From the NCBI GenBank assembly GCA_902775345.1, contig CACYLW010000002.1, positions 116,065-180,064 of the forward strand: 64,000 nt of DNA, in the 5' to 3' direction. The position numbers and the translations under genes are program-made. The DNA is from an uncultured Eubacteriales bacterium. GTDB lineage: Bacteria; Bacillota; Clostridia; Peptostreptococcales; Anaerovoracaceae. This document shows positions 33,772 through 42,227 of the stretch, piece after piece (the first letter of the stretch is position 1; each line of letters starts with the position of its first letter). Under the pieces are notes generated by a model, which worked only from the letters and a program-made list of their open reading frames with translations, did no database searches and was not told the origin of the DNA.

Positions 33772-35376
33772 ATGAATACTTCTTGGGAAAACGACAAAAT
33801 AACTATCAGACTCGAGGGGCGTATAGATTCGGGCAATGCCGCTGCCGTTGAGAGTGAGATCAGCGATGCGCTGAAAGATCACACTGCTTCAGCAGTAATT
33901 CTTGATGCAGAGGATCTGGAGTATATTTCCAGCGCCGGTCTCAGGATCATTCTCCGGCTCAGGAAAAAGTTTCCTGAACTCAGAATCATCAACGTAAAGT
34001 CCGACGTTTTCGAGGTCTTTGAAATGACCGGATTTACCGAGATGATGACCGTGGAGAAGGCTTACCGCAGGGTTTCGATCGAAGGCTGCGAAGAGATCGG
34101 ACACGGAGCCAACGGAAGTCTTTACCGCATCGACAAGGACAATGTCGTAAAAATCTATAACAATCCTGACGCTCTGGACGATATCCAGCATGAGCGTGAA
34201 GTCGCAAGGCTCGCTCTGATCCTCGGCATACCGACGGCGATCTCTTATGATGTCGTTAAAGTAGGAGACAGCTACGGATCGGTATTTGAGCTTCTGAACG
34301 CGAGATCGTTCTCGAAGATCCTCGGGACTGAGCCGGAAAAACTCGACTGGTGCGTTGATGAGTATGTTGAGATGCTCAAGCGCATCCACAGCACTGTGGT
34401 GCCTGAAGGAAAGCTCCCGGACATGAAGGAGACTGTTCTTTCATGGGCAAGGTTCATGCAGGATTATCTGCCTGAGGAATCCGGCAAAAAACTGCTCGCT
34501 CTTGTCGAAGCGGTGCCGCACGATGATCACATGATACATGGTGATTATCATACAAAGAATCTCGAGCTTCAGGACGATGAGGTACTCCTTATCGACATGG
34601 ACACTCTTGCAGTCGGACATCCGATCTTTGAGCTAGGTTCCATGTTCAACGCCTACAGGGGCTTCTTTGAGCTTGATCACAAAGCAATAGAATCATTCCA
34701 GAGATTCAGCTACGAAACAGCTGAGAAATTCTGGTACAAGACCCTCGCGAAGTATCTCGGCACAGACGATGAGAAAGTTATCCGCAGTGTGGAGGACAAG
34801 GCGCGCATCATCGGCTACACAAGGCTGATCAGAAGGTCTGTAAGACGCGGCGGACTTGAGGATAAAGACCGCAAGGCAGAGATCGATCACTGGACAAAAG
34901 AACTCATAGAGCTGCTTGAGAAGACAGACACGCTTCTGTTCGAGAATGACCTTGAGGACACAAATAAGCACAAGGATCTGGACATAGAGGCTGTTGAGGA
35001 TAATCTTGACGAGGTCATGGCTTATGTGGATGAGAATCTCGAGGCTGTAGGCTGCTCGATGAAAGCTCAGATGCAGATCGATATCGCAGTTGAGGAGATC
35101 TTCGTCAACATCTGCAAATACGCGTATCACCCTGAAAAAGGCAGAGCGGTCGTTCGTGTCGAAGTGTCGGACGATCCGGTACAGGTGAAGATAACGTTTA
35201 TCGACCACGGAAAGCCTTACGATCCGCTCCTGAAGGATGATCCTGATGTGACTCTCTCTGCTGACGAGAGGGAGATCGGCGGACTGGGAATCTTCATGGT
35301 GAAGCAGACCATGGATGCCGTTGAGTATGAATACAAGGACGGGAGCAATATTCTTACACTCGTAAAAAACCTTTGA
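33772..35376 (+). CDS. STAS / APH-like kinase / RsbW-type ATPase fusion protein
   Basis: 534 residues in three parts. Residues 1-95 are a STAS domain with EYISSAGLRIIL near 45. Residues 100-340 are an aminoglycoside-phosphotransferase-like kinase: glycine loop EEIGHGANGSLYRI near 107, VVKIY lysine near 124, the catalytic loop MIHGDYHTKN near 254-263 and the metal motif LIDMD near 273. Residues 400-534 are a HATPase of the RsbW/SpoIIAB type: VEEIFVNICKYAY near 440, IDHGKPYDP near 476 and GGLGIFMVKQ near 503. All active-site residues appear intact. The chain thus holds a phospho-acceptor, a second kinase-like fold and an anti-sigma kinase. It follows the STAS gene by 17 bases and GGAAG precedes the ATG. 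Target and signal are unknown. Confidence 0.9.
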   Translation: MNTSWENDKITIRLEGRIDSGNAAAVESEISDALKDHTASAVILDAEDLEYISSAGLRIILRLRKKFPELRIINVKSDVFEVFEMTGFTEMMTVEKAYRRVSIEGCEEIGHGANGSLYRIDKDNVVKIYNNPDALDDIQHEREVARLALILGIPTAISYDVVKVGDSYGSVFELLNARSFSKILGTEPEKLDWCVDEYVEMLKRIHSTVVPEGKLPDMKETVLSWARFMQDYLPEESGKKLLALVEAVPHDDHMIHGDYHTKNLELQDDEVLLIDMDTLAVGHPIFELGSMFNAYRGFFELDHKAIESFQRFSYETAEKFWYKTLAKYLGTDDEKVIRSVEDKARIIGYTRLIRRSVRRGGLEDKDRKAEIDHWTKELIELLEKTDTLLFENDLEDTNKHKDLDIEAVEDNLDEVMAYVDENLEAVGCSMKAQMQIDIAVEEIFVNICKYAYHPEKGRAVVRVEVSDDPVQVKITFIDHGKPYDPLLKDDPDVTLSADEREIGGLGIFMVKQTMDAVEYEYKDGSNILTLVKNL

Positions 35377-35386
35377 TAAGCAACGT

Positions 35387-35416
35387 TTGACAATCTGATT
35401 CAAGCGGTTAACTAAT
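35387..35416 (+). promoter_or_regulatory. Possible promoter of the 11-mer repeat protein gene
   Basis: A perfect TTGACA at 35387-35392 and ACTAAT at 35411-35416, 18 bases apart. The -10 box is weak. If real, the repeat protein is also made separately from the STAS genes. Confidence 0.4.
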
Positions 35417-35436
35417 ACTTTACAGGAGGTAAAAAG

Positions 35437-36126
35437 ATGGCAGATAAGAAAACAGTCGATAAAGTAAAAGAACTGCTCGGCGGTCATGTATATGCTCCGC
35501 TCAAGGAAGCTGCAGAAAAGTGGCTTGCAGAAGCAGATGAAAAGTACGGCGACAAGTTCGACGACCTGAAGGAAAAGGGCAGCGATGCATGGGACAAGTT
35601 CGGCGAATTTGCTGATAAGTATTCTGAGAAGTCCATCGAAGTCAGCGAAAAGTTTGCCAAGGTAAGCGACAAGGTCGCTGAAAGCGTAGACAAATTCACA
35701 GAGAAGGCTGCTCCTGTTGTAGAAGATCTTAAGGAGAAGGCAGCTCCAAAGATCGAGGAACTCAAGGGCAAGGCAGCTCCGAAGATCGAAGAGCTCAAGG
35801 GCAAGGCTGCTCCTGTAGTTGACAAGGTAACTGAAAACGAGTTTATCAAGCAGCTTAAGGCAGGTATCTCTTCGCTCGACGAAGTCATCGATACATTCAG
35901 CAAGCCTGAGATGAAAGAGATGATGGGCGAGGAAGCTGCTGCGCAGATCAAAGCTCACGCTGAAGCAATGAAAGCTGAGGGCAAAACATTCTGCGACTGC
36001 CCTGCATGCACAAAAGCCAGAGAGATCCTCAAGGATCTCGGAGTAGACCTCGAAGAGCCTGAAGCAGGGGAGCCGGCGGCTGAGGCAGAGGAGCCTGCGG
36101 CTGAGGAGCCAGAAGTAACAGAATAG
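35437..36126 (+). CDS. Amphipathic 11-residue-repeat protein with C-terminal cysteine motif
   Basis: 229 residues, not recognised as a named family. Residues 20-140 are charged helix with repeats of 11 residues resembling apolipoprotein/LEA helices; four of them (EKAAPVVEDLK, EKAAPKIEELK and two GKAAP copies) are nearly identical. Residues 145-180 may form another helix. A CDCPACTKAREIL segment near 188-200 could bind a metal or form disulfides. The tail is an acidic Glu/Ala/Pro stretch. There is no signal peptide or membrane helix. AGGAGG lies before the ATG and a terminator follows. Such helices often bind membranes or protect proteins in stress; lying after the STAS regulators it may be their output or partner. 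This is inference. Confidence 0.85.
   Translation: MADKKTVDKVKELLGGHVYAPLKEAAEKWLAEADEKYGDKFDDLKEKGSDAWDKFGEFADKYSEKSIEVSEKFAKVSDKVAESVDKFTEKAAPVVEDLKEKAAPKIEELKGKAAPKIEELKGKAAPVVDKVTENEFIKQLKAGISSLDEVIDTFSKPEMKEMMGEEAAAQIKAHAEAMKAEGKTFCDCPACTKAREILKDLGVDLEEPEAGEPAAEAEEPAAEEPEVTE
35704..35835 (+). repeat. Four tandem 33-base units in the repeat protein gene
   Basis: Units start at 35704, 35737, 35770 and 35803, each beginning AAGGCWGCTCC and coding for 11 residues. Units two and three differ by only four bases, a sign of recent duplication; unit number may vary between strains. Confidence 0.85.
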
Positions 36127-36149
36127 TTTATTCATTTGAATCGAAGAGA

Positions 36150-36182
36150 CAGTCGCCGCCGCGTGTGGCGGCTGTTTGTTTC
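36150..36182 (+). terminator. Terminator after the 11-mer repeat gene
   Basis: CAGTCGCCGC pairs with GTGGCGGCTG (ten pairs, two G-T) around a five-base loop and is followed by TTTGTTTC. It separates the STAS/repeat unit from the dehydrogenase gene. Confidence 0.8.
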
Positions 36183-36198
36183 TGACGGAGGACGTGTA

Positions 36199-37173
36199 AT
36201 GGTTAAACACAAAATAGTTGTGCTCGACGGATATACAGAAAACCCTGGAGACCTCAGCTGGGAGAAGCTGGAGGCGCTCGGAGAGCTGACAGTATATGAC
36301 AGAACATCTTATGCCGAGTCTGATCTCATTGCCGAAAGGATAGGAGATGCGGATATCGCAGTCGTCAACAAGACGCCTGTCAGCGCCGCAACGATCGATA
36401 AGTGCCCGGACCTCAAAGCCGTGTTCGTGCTTGCCACAGGCTACAATATCGTCGATGTGGGTCATGCGAGAAGCAAAGGCATCGATGTGGTAAATGTTCC
36501 TACTTACGGTACTCAGAACGTGAGCCAGTATGCGGTCAGCCTTCTGATGGAGGTGTGCTCGCACATCGGACATCACGACCGGGCGGTAAAAGATGGCAGG
36601 TGGCAGAACAACATTGACTGGTGCTTCTGGGACTACCCGATGATAGAACTTGCCGGCAAGACTGCGGGCATCGTAGGTCTCGGAAGGATAGGAAAAGCTA
36701 CTGCAAAGATACTCGGCGCTCTTGACATGGAAGTGATCGCTTATGATGCGTTCAAGTCAGACGAAGGAGCTGCTGTCGCTGAGTATGTGGAACTTGATGA
36801 GCTGCTTGAACGCTCTGATGTCATATTCCTTCACTGCCCGCTCTTCCCTGAGACAAATGGAATGATCAACAGGGAGAACATCAGCAAGATGAAGGACGGA
36901 GTCATACTGATCAACAACAGCCGCGGACCGCTCGTCAATGAATATGACCTTGCGGAGGCTCTTGAGAGCGGCAAGGTATACGCGGCGGCGGTCGATGTAG
37001 TGTCGACAGAGCCGATAAAGGCGGATAACCCGCTTCTGACCGCGAAAAACTGCATAATAACGCCTCATATCTCATGGGCGACACAGGATGCCAGACAGAG
37101 GATAATGGATATAACAGCAGAAAACATCCGTGCCTGGGAGTCAGGCAGTCCTGTGAATGTTGTGAACAAGTAG
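36199..37173 (+). CDS. D-2-hydroxyacid dehydrogenase, probably hydroxypyruvate/glycerate type
   Basis: 324 residues of the D-isomer-specific 2-hydroxyacid dehydrogenase family. The NAD-binding loop GIVGLGRIGKATAKIL is near residues 147-162; the catalytic Arg is in NNSRGPLVNE near 237, the Glu in VVSTEP near 266 and the His in ITPHISWAT near 284. GGAGG lies seven bases before the ATG at 36199. Glycerate 2-kinase starts two bases after its stop, so the pair would turn hydroxypyruvate into D-glycerate and then 2-phosphoglycerate, joining serine-derived carbon to glycolysis. The substrate is inferred from this pairing; lactate or other 2-oxo acids are possible. Confidence 0.88.
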   Translation: MVKHKIVVLDGYTENPGDLSWEKLEALGELTVYDRTSYAESDLIAERIGDADIAVVNKTPVSAATIDKCPDLKAVFVLATGYNIVDVGHARSKGIDVVNVPTYGTQNVSQYAVSLLMEVCSHIGHHDRAVKDGRWQNNIDWCFWDYPMIELAGKTAGIVGLGRIGKATAKILGALDMEVIAYDAFKSDEGAAVAEYVELDELLERSDVIFLHCPLFPETNGMINRENISKMKDGVILINNSRGPLVNEYDLAEALESGKVYAAAVDVVSTEPIKADNPLLTAKNCIITPHISWATQDARQRIMDITAENIRAWESGSPVNVVNK

Positions 37174-37175
37174 AG

Positions 37176-38339
37176 ATGAAACTGGTATTTGCAAGTGATT
37201 CATTCAAGGGGACCCTGGAGTCCGCACGTATTGCTGAACTGCTTGAGAAGGCGGCCCGCGCGGTGTTCGGGGATATAGAGACTGTCAGAATCGCGCTGGC
37301 AGACGGGGGAGAGGGCACTGTAGACGCAGTGCTCGCTTCTTCTGATGCAAAGGCGCGGGCAGCGGCGGTCCACGGACCGCTCATGGAGCCTGTGGAAGCG
37401 AAGTTCGCGCTCTTTGATGACGGAAGAGCGGTCATTGAAATGGCATCTGCCTCCGGCCTTACGCTCATACCTGAAGAGAAAAGGGATCCGCTGGAGGCTA
37501 CCTCTTACGGAACAGGAGAGCTGCTTATTGCAGCTCTCGACGCCGGAGCGCGCGACATCACTATCGGCATCGGCGGCTCTGCCACGAATGACGGCGGCAT
37601 GGGCTTCATGAGGGCTTTAGGAGCCGTTTTCCTTGATGCCGAAGGAGCGCCGCTTGAGGGCAGAGGCCGCGACCTGATCCGCGTCGCGCGCATAGATCTG
37701 GCCGGCCTCGACAGCAGGTTCGCGGATACAGTCATAACTGTCATGTGCGATGTGGACAATCCGCTCACAGGAGAGGCCGGCGCCACATACGTTTACGGTC
37801 CCCAGAAAGGCGCCTCCGGCGAGGCTCTGGAACTCCTTGAAAGCGGCATGCGGAATTACAGGGACCGCATCAAAGACCTTACCGGCATCGACTGCGACGA
37901 GGTACCGGGAGCCGGAGCGGCCGGCGGCATAGGCGCCGCTCTTTACGCCCTGCTCGGCGCCGGACTCAGGCCGGGCATCGGCATAATGCTCGATCTTACC
38001 GGCTTCGGTGATGCCCTGGACGGCGCCGATCTTGTTGTCTCGGGAGAAGGCAGGGCAGACTCACAGAGCATGAGAGGCAAGGTCCTGCACGGCATAGGCC
38101 TCAGGGCAAAGGAAAAGGAAGTACCGGTCACTGCAATAGTAGGCGGACTTGGTGACGGCTGGGAAGGCCTGTTCAGGTGCGGCATTGGCAAAGTGATACC
38201 TCTCGTGCAGGGCTGTGTGACTCTTGAGGATGCCATGCAGAAATCAGAAGAGGTCTACTACGATGCTGCCCTAAGGTATTTCAGGTCGGTCAAAGAGAAA
38301 AAAGACAGTCATCCGGAAATGAAGTTTTACTGGACATAA
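37176..38339 (+). CDS. Glycerate 2-kinase (GckA/GlxK family)
   Basis: 387 residues, usual for this family. The N-terminus KLVFASDSFKGTLES, the ADGGEGTVDAV loop near residue 45, the GIGGSATNDGGMGF stretch near 130 and SGEGRADSQSM near 290 are the hallmark segments. It phosphorylates D-glycerate with ATP, giving 2-phosphoglycerate. The ATG at 37176, two bases after the dehydrogenase stop, begins the conserved domain; the ribosome site is weak, pointing to coupled translation. A possible promoter for queT overlaps its 3' end. Confidence 0.94.
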   Translation: MKLVFASDSFKGTLESARIAELLEKAARAVFGDIETVRIALADGGEGTVDAVLASSDAKARAAAVHGPLMEPVEAKFALFDDGRAVIEMASASGLTLIPEEKRDPLEATSYGTGELLIAALDAGARDITIGIGGSATNDGGMGFMRALGAVFLDAEGAPLEGRGRDLIRVARIDLAGLDSRFADTVITVMCDVDNPLTGEAGATYVYGPQKGASGEALELLESGMRNYRDRIKDLTGIDCDEVPGAGAAGGIGAALYALLGAGLRPGIGIMLDLTGFGDALDGADLVVSGEGRADSQSMRGKVLHGIGLRAKEKEVPVTAIVGGLGDGWEGLFRCGIGKVIPLVQGCVTLEDAMQKSEEVYYDAALRYFRSVKEKKDSHPEMKFYWT

Positions 38340-38359
38340 GATAAGGCTTGCTGTACAAT
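38331..38359 (+). promoter_or_regulatory. Candidate promoter of queT
   Basis: TGGACA at 38331-38336 and TACAAT at 38354-38359, 17 bases apart, each one base from consensus. Transcription would begin near 38366, inside the leader structure described next. Confidence 0.55.
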
Positions 38360-38360
38360 C

Positions 38361-38419
38361 CTGCGTGGACGCCCGCAGAAAAAGGCGTCTGAAGCAGTTC
38401 GGGTCCGATATCCTGCTTC
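38361..38419 (+). promoter_or_regulatory. Structured leader of queT: possible H-type pseudoknot plus hairpin
   Basis: CTGCG (38361-38365) can pair with CGCAG (38374-38378) while GACGCC (38368-38373) pairs with GGCGTC (38384-38389). This gives an H-type pseudoknot with a two-base first loop and an A5 last loop. A second hairpin, GAAGCAG with CTGCTTC, spans 38391-38419, and its TCCT at 38411 could also pair with AGGA of the ribosome site. QueT genes elsewhere are often under preQ1 riboswitches; I cannot match this leader to a known class. If transcription starts at 38366, the first stem is lost. Confidence 0.45.
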
Positions 38420-38451
38420 TAAAATATTAAAACCAAAGGAGAAAACATTTA

Positions 38452-38958
38452 ATGAAAAACAGAGATCCAAAAGTTCTGAGAATCACTCAGGGCGCAGTTA
38501 TTGCCGCTCTTTATGTGGTTCTCACAATGGTTTTTGCGCCGATATCATTCGGCCCGGTGCAGGTGAGAATAGCTGAGGCCCTGTGCATACTGCCTATGTT
38601 TACACCGGCAGCGATCCCGGGACTCTTCATCGGCTGTGTGATCGCGAATCTCATCGGAGGAGGCATCATGCTCGATGTCATATTCGGAAGTCTCGCAACA
38701 CTGATCGGAGCAGTTCTCGGATACATGCTCCGCGAAAACCGCTGGCTCGTTCCGCTTCCTGCAGTAATAGCAAATGCCCTTATAGTACCGTTCGTTCTAA
38801 AGTACGGCTATGGCGTAGTGGACGTAGCTGTTCCGGTACTGATGTTCCAGATCTTACTGGGCGAGATCGCAGGCTGCTACATACTCGGCGAGTTGCTTTG
38901 CACGGCGCTTCAGAAGAACGCAGACCGCATCTTCAAATCAACATCTGATAATATCTGA
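38452..38958 (+). CDS. queT: QueT, substrate-binding subunit of an ECF-type queuosine precursor transporter
   Basis: 168 residues with about five membrane helices. The opening TQGAVIAALYVVLTMVFAPISFGPVQVRIAEAL is split over helix 1 and the loop that typifies QueT (COG4708). It binds a queuosine precursor such as preQ1 or queuine in the membrane and works with the shared EcfT and EcfA subunits, which are not in this window. AAAGGAGAA lies before the ATG. The long leader probably gives ligand control, and a strong terminator follows the gene. No queuosine synthesis genes are near. Confidence 0.88.
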   Translation: MKNRDPKVLRITQGAVIAALYVVLTMVFAPISFGPVQVRIAEALCILPMFTPAAIPGLFIGCVIANLIGGGIMLDVIFGSLATLIGAVLGYMLRENRWLVPLPAVIANALIVPFVLKYGYGVVDVAVPVLMFQILLGEIAGCYILGELLCTALQKNADRIFKSTSDNI

Positions 38959-39004
38959 ACACTAAAACAGGGGAAATCGGATCAAGTGAAAACGGGAATA
39001 TCAG

Positions 39005-39050
39005 AAAATCACGCTTCTGAACTGAAATCAGTAAAAAAGCGTGATTTTTT
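39005..39050. terminator. Terminator after queT, shared with the convergent GPH transporter
   Basis: A 12-bp stem AAAATCACGCTT with AAGCGTGATTTT encloses a small inner stem; TTTTTTATT follows on the plus strand. Confidence 0.88.
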
Positions 39051-39089
39051 ATTGCAGTTATGACCGGCCGGAGCAGGAGCTGTGGCTTC

Positions 39090-40595
39090 CTATGCTTCTT
39101 TATGACCGAGCTCTTCTACGATGCGGTCGTATTCATCCTCGTCGAGGATGTAGTGCTTCTTGTAGAGGAGGTAAGCGCCTATCATCATCAGGAACGGGAT
39201 GAGGCACATCACGAGAAGTATGCCGTGGCTCTGACCGCTGCTTACCGATGCAATGACACTGTCGATCTGGGCGAGCTTCTCAGCCTCAGTGATCGATCCC
39301 AGGTTGGCCGCCTGCTCGAGCGAGCTGATCTGGTTGGTGTACTTTGTGACTCCGAATATCAGATAAGAGACTGTCGTGAGCAGTACGCAGAGGGCGCTGC
39401 CGAATTTGGTGAAGAACGGTCTGATTGAAGCGATGATGGCCTCGTCTCTGGTGCCGTTCCTGTATTCGTTGTATTCGACCGTGTTGATTATCGAAAGCAT
39501 CATGATCACATAGTAGCAGTTCATTCCGAGCTGAGCCAGCATGTATCCTACCGTCGTGATCCAGAAGGAAGGCATGGTCGCCGGCATGAAGAATCCGGCC
39601 GCGAGCATCATCGCGAATCCTACGGTCATGATCAGCCCGAAGCCCTTCATCAGGCCTTTTCTGCTCCATCTTGAAGACAGCCACGGATATGCGATCAGCA
39701 AGATGCCCGACGCTGACAGACCGATGGTCGAGAACAGCGAGTATAGACCGCCTCTGTATCCGTATGTGAAGTAGATGTAAGTGGATCCTATGCCTCCGAC
39801 TATCAGGTCGGCGCCGATCTGATGCAGAAGGAAAATTAGGCACATCCACGACAGCTGATCATTTTTGGTGATGGTTGTTATGATCTTTTTGAGACTGACC
39901 GGAGGCGGGGTGGTATCCATGTACGACCTGTCTTCCCTGACGCCGAAGATCGTGAAGCAGAGGAAGAGAGGGGAGAGTATGCAGAATATGAGTGCGACGA
40001 CACCGTAAGCCGTCTGCGCGTTGCCGCCAATGGCACCCGTTCCCGTGGTAAGCATCGGGATGAAAAGTCCCGCAAGGCCACCTCCGACACCGGCCGCGAG
40101 GTTGGTCATAGCAGTCAGTTTGTCGCGCGTGCCGCCTTCCTTGCTGAGCGAAGGAATCATGCCCCAGTAGGAGATATCGTGCATGGTGTAGGCGATGCTG
40201 TATGCGAAGTAAATGATGCCGAAGAACCAGATGAATGCCCAGCCCTCGAGCCTTACGTTGAATGCCAGATATACCACGACCGACGTGCTGAGTATACCGA
40301 TGACGAGCCATGGCTTGTACTTGCCCCAGCGTGTCCTGGTGCGCTCAATGATGTTGCCCATGAGCGGATCGTTCAGGGCATCGAAGACTCTTGCTCCGAT
40401 CATGATCCCCGTGATAGCCATCAGCTGGGCAGGCGTCAGATTGTGCGTGAAAAGCACGTAGACAAGAATGAAGTTGGTGAACAGGTTGTAGATCATGTCC
40501 CTCCCGAATGTTCCAAGCGGGAAGAACCACAGATTACGTTTTGCCTGCTTTGCAGTGATGCCTGCCGACGAGACAGTTTCTTTGCTCTTGCTCAT
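39090..40595 (-). CDS. GPH-family sugar:cation symporter (MelB-like MFS)
   Basis: 501 residues with twelve predicted helices. It has the GPH-family N-terminus (FPLGTFGRDMIYNLFTNFIL near residue 30) and the cation-site loop FDALNDPLMGNIIERTRTRWGKYKPW near 75-100, quoted here only for its DP..G and R-T-RWGKYRPW-like core. Such carriers import alpha-galactosides, glucuronides or similar sugars with Na+ or H+. AGGGAGAAAGG lies before the ATG. It follows the GH36 gene by 58 bases on the same strand, so the pair takes up and splits an alpha-galactoside such as melibiose or raffinose. Confidence 0.9.
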   Translation of the reverse strand: MSKSKETVSSAGITAKQAKRNLWFFPLGTFGRDMIYNLFTNFILVYVLFTHNLTPAQLMAITGIMIGARVFDALNDPLMGNIIERTRTRWGKYKPWLVIGILSTSVVVYLAFNVRLEGWAFIWFFGIIYFAYSIAYTMHDISYWGMIPSLSKEGGTRDKLTAMTNLAAGVGGGLAGLFIPMLTTGTGAIGGNAQTAYGVVALIFCILSPLFLCFTIFGVREDRSYMDTTPPPVSLKKIITTITKNDQLSWMCLIFLLHQIGADLIVGGIGSTYIYFTYGYRGGLYSLFSTIGLSASGILLIAYPWLSSRWSRKGLMKGFGLIMTVGFAMMLAAGFFMPATMPSFWITTVGYMLAQLGMNCYYVIMMLSIINTVEYNEYRNGTRDEAIIASIRPFFTKFGSALCVLLTTVSYLIFGVTKYTNQISSLEQAANLGSITEAEKLAQIDSVIASVSSGQSHGILLVMCLIPFLMMIGAYLLYKKHYILDEDEYDRIVEELGHKEA

Positions 40596-40653
40596 ATCCT
40601 TTCTCCCTGATTTATGTCCTGATCAATGCTGTTTTGTATAGCTGCTGCTTAAC

Positions 40654-42129
40654 TTATTTGTATTTGCTGATCCAGTCCAGGAAGTGCCTGTCTGTCCAGT
40701 CTTTTTTCTGCCAGAGCTCTCTTAGCTGTCTGTAATGCGCGCGCTGATCCCGGTCGTAATCTCCCATGTTGTCCGAGGTCAGGAAGAAACTTCCGTACTG
40801 CGCGAGGACTCTCGCATGGAGATCCTTCTGCTCCTCGGTGAGCTTTATATTGTCTTTCCTGAGGAAGAACACGTCCGGATCATTGAGGAACGCTCTTCCG
40901 TCCAGGCCTCTCCGGTAGAATGTGTTCAGAATGGCGTGCTTGGTGGACGGATACTCCCTGTTGACGTTCCTCATGAGAGGCACGTTGTTCCAGTCCAGGC
41001 TTGCGTCGCAGCCTATCCTGCAGTATTCGACCTTACCGAAGGCAGGGCCGAGAGGAACACCGCAGCCGAGGATCAGCCCGTCGCCGCACCACTCTCTGAG
41101 GTAATCCATGGCTCTGCACATGCGTCCGCCGCGGCTCTCACCGTCGAACCTGCCTCCCGAAGTCTGCCACGGAGCGGCTCCGTAGAGGAAATCAAGCTTA
41201 ACAAGATCGAAGCCCCAGTCATTGAAGATCTTATCGAATGTCCGCTTCAGATAGTCCTGAACGCCCGGGTTATCGATGTCGAGAGAGAAAAATCCGCCCC
41301 AGTTGCAGCCCGCGTACCATGGCTTGCCGTTATGCTGCAGAAGCCAGTCCGGGTGCTCCCTGGTAAGCTGTGATCTGTACTGAGCCGAATACGGGGCCAG
41401 CCAGAGGCCTGCCCTGAAGCCTTTATCATGTATGTCTTCGACCGAGGCCTTCATGCCGCGGGGGAAGCGTTTCTGATCGCAGTCCCAGTCGCCGACCTGC
41501 ATCTGCCAGCCATCGTCGATCTGGAAGAGATCTCCCGGTTCGAGGATGTCCGCGGCGCCTTCGAGATCGCGGGAGATGGTCTCATCATTTATTTTATCGT
41601 AATGGTTGTACCAGCTTCCGTAGCCTGCCATAGGCTCAGCCGGACGCCTCTGAATGCCGGATGCTTCGAACCACGCGTCAAACACCTCGTCATGACCGCC
41701 CTCAAAAGCAGCTATGTGCAGATCCTGGTCGAATCTGCTGCTTCCGGCGTCCTTGCTGATCTTCAGAACACCTTTCAGCATGTCATATTCGAATACAGTG
41801 TAGCCGTTGGTCTCGTCGGTGGAGCCTATGAGAAGATATGAATCCTCATACCGTTTGTAAAAATAGGTAAACCCATGAAAACACCCGGGTTCGCCCGTGT
41901 AATTCATGAAAAAGTGATCACCGTACTTGGTGATGCCCCACGGAGCGCCAACGTGCCTGAAAAATCTCTTTATGCCGTTGTGCGTATCATCAGGTTTGAC
42001 CTCAAAGGAAGCAGTCCATGTCTGATAGCCGTTGAAAAACGCTCTTTCAGTCGCTTTACATGGAAGATCCAGTATGATCTCTGATCCGTTGTCTTCCCTG
42101 ACCAGTGGTGTCAGATCGATTCTGCCCAT
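40654..42129 (-). CDS. GH36-type alpha-galactosidase
   Basis: 491 residues. The (beta/alpha)8 catalytic part has FQIDDGWQ near residue 208, DLVKLDFLYG with the nucleophile Asp near 300, and CRIGCDASLDW with the acid/base Asp near 368. The shorter length, compared with about 700 for many GH36 enzymes, places it with the small cytoplasmic members. The start at 42129 is chosen because AAGGAGG lies five bases before it; an upstream ATG at 42156 has none. It forms a unit with the GPH transporter downstream. Hydrolysis of an alpha-galactoside is the best guess; no signal peptide is present. Confidence 0.88.
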   Translation of the reverse strand: MGRIDLTPLVREDNGSEIILDLPCKATERAFFNGYQTWTASFEVKPDDTHNGIKRFFRHVGAPWGITKYGDHFFMNYTGEPGCFHGFTYFYKRYEDSYLLIGSTDETNGYTVFEYDMLKGVLKISKDAGSSRFDQDLHIAAFEGGHDEVFDAWFEASGIQRRPAEPMAGYGSWYNHYDKINDETISRDLEGAADILEPGDLFQIDDGWQMQVGDWDCDQKRFPRGMKASVEDIHDKGFRAGLWLAPYSAQYRSQLTREHPDWLLQHNGKPWYAGCNWGGFFSLDIDNPGVQDYLKRTFDKIFNDWGFDLVKLDFLYGAAPWQTSGGRFDGESRGGRMCRAMDYLREWCGDGLILGCGVPLGPAFGKVEYCRIGCDASLDWNNVPLMRNVNREYPSTKHAILNTFYRRGLDGRAFLNDPDVFFLRKDNIKLTEEQKDLHARVLAQYGSFFLTSDNMGDYDRDQRAHYRQLRELWQKKDWTDRHFLDWISKYK

Positions 42130-42155
42130 GAGCACCTCCTTGATATATCCACTCA

Positions 42156-42161
42156 ATTATA
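42156..42161 (-). promoter_or_regulatory. -10 box of the GH36/transporter unit
   Basis: A perfect TATAAT on the minus strand, 27 bases before the start codon; a TTGAGA lies upstream but with a 19-base spacer, so the -35 region is imperfect. Confidence 0.45.
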
Positions 42162-42227
42162 CATTACAACAGGGGCGTTTTCTCAAATAATGTATGGCGC
42201 CGCCCGATTATTTTCACACACTCTCGG

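Noticed and set aside
34693-36576. A 627-codon open frame on the minus strand across the STAS fusion, repeat protein and dehydrogenase genes
   Set aside because: It runs against three well supported genes, crosses their boundaries and the terminator at 36150, and its protein is low-complexity with no domain. It arises from codon bias on the other strand.
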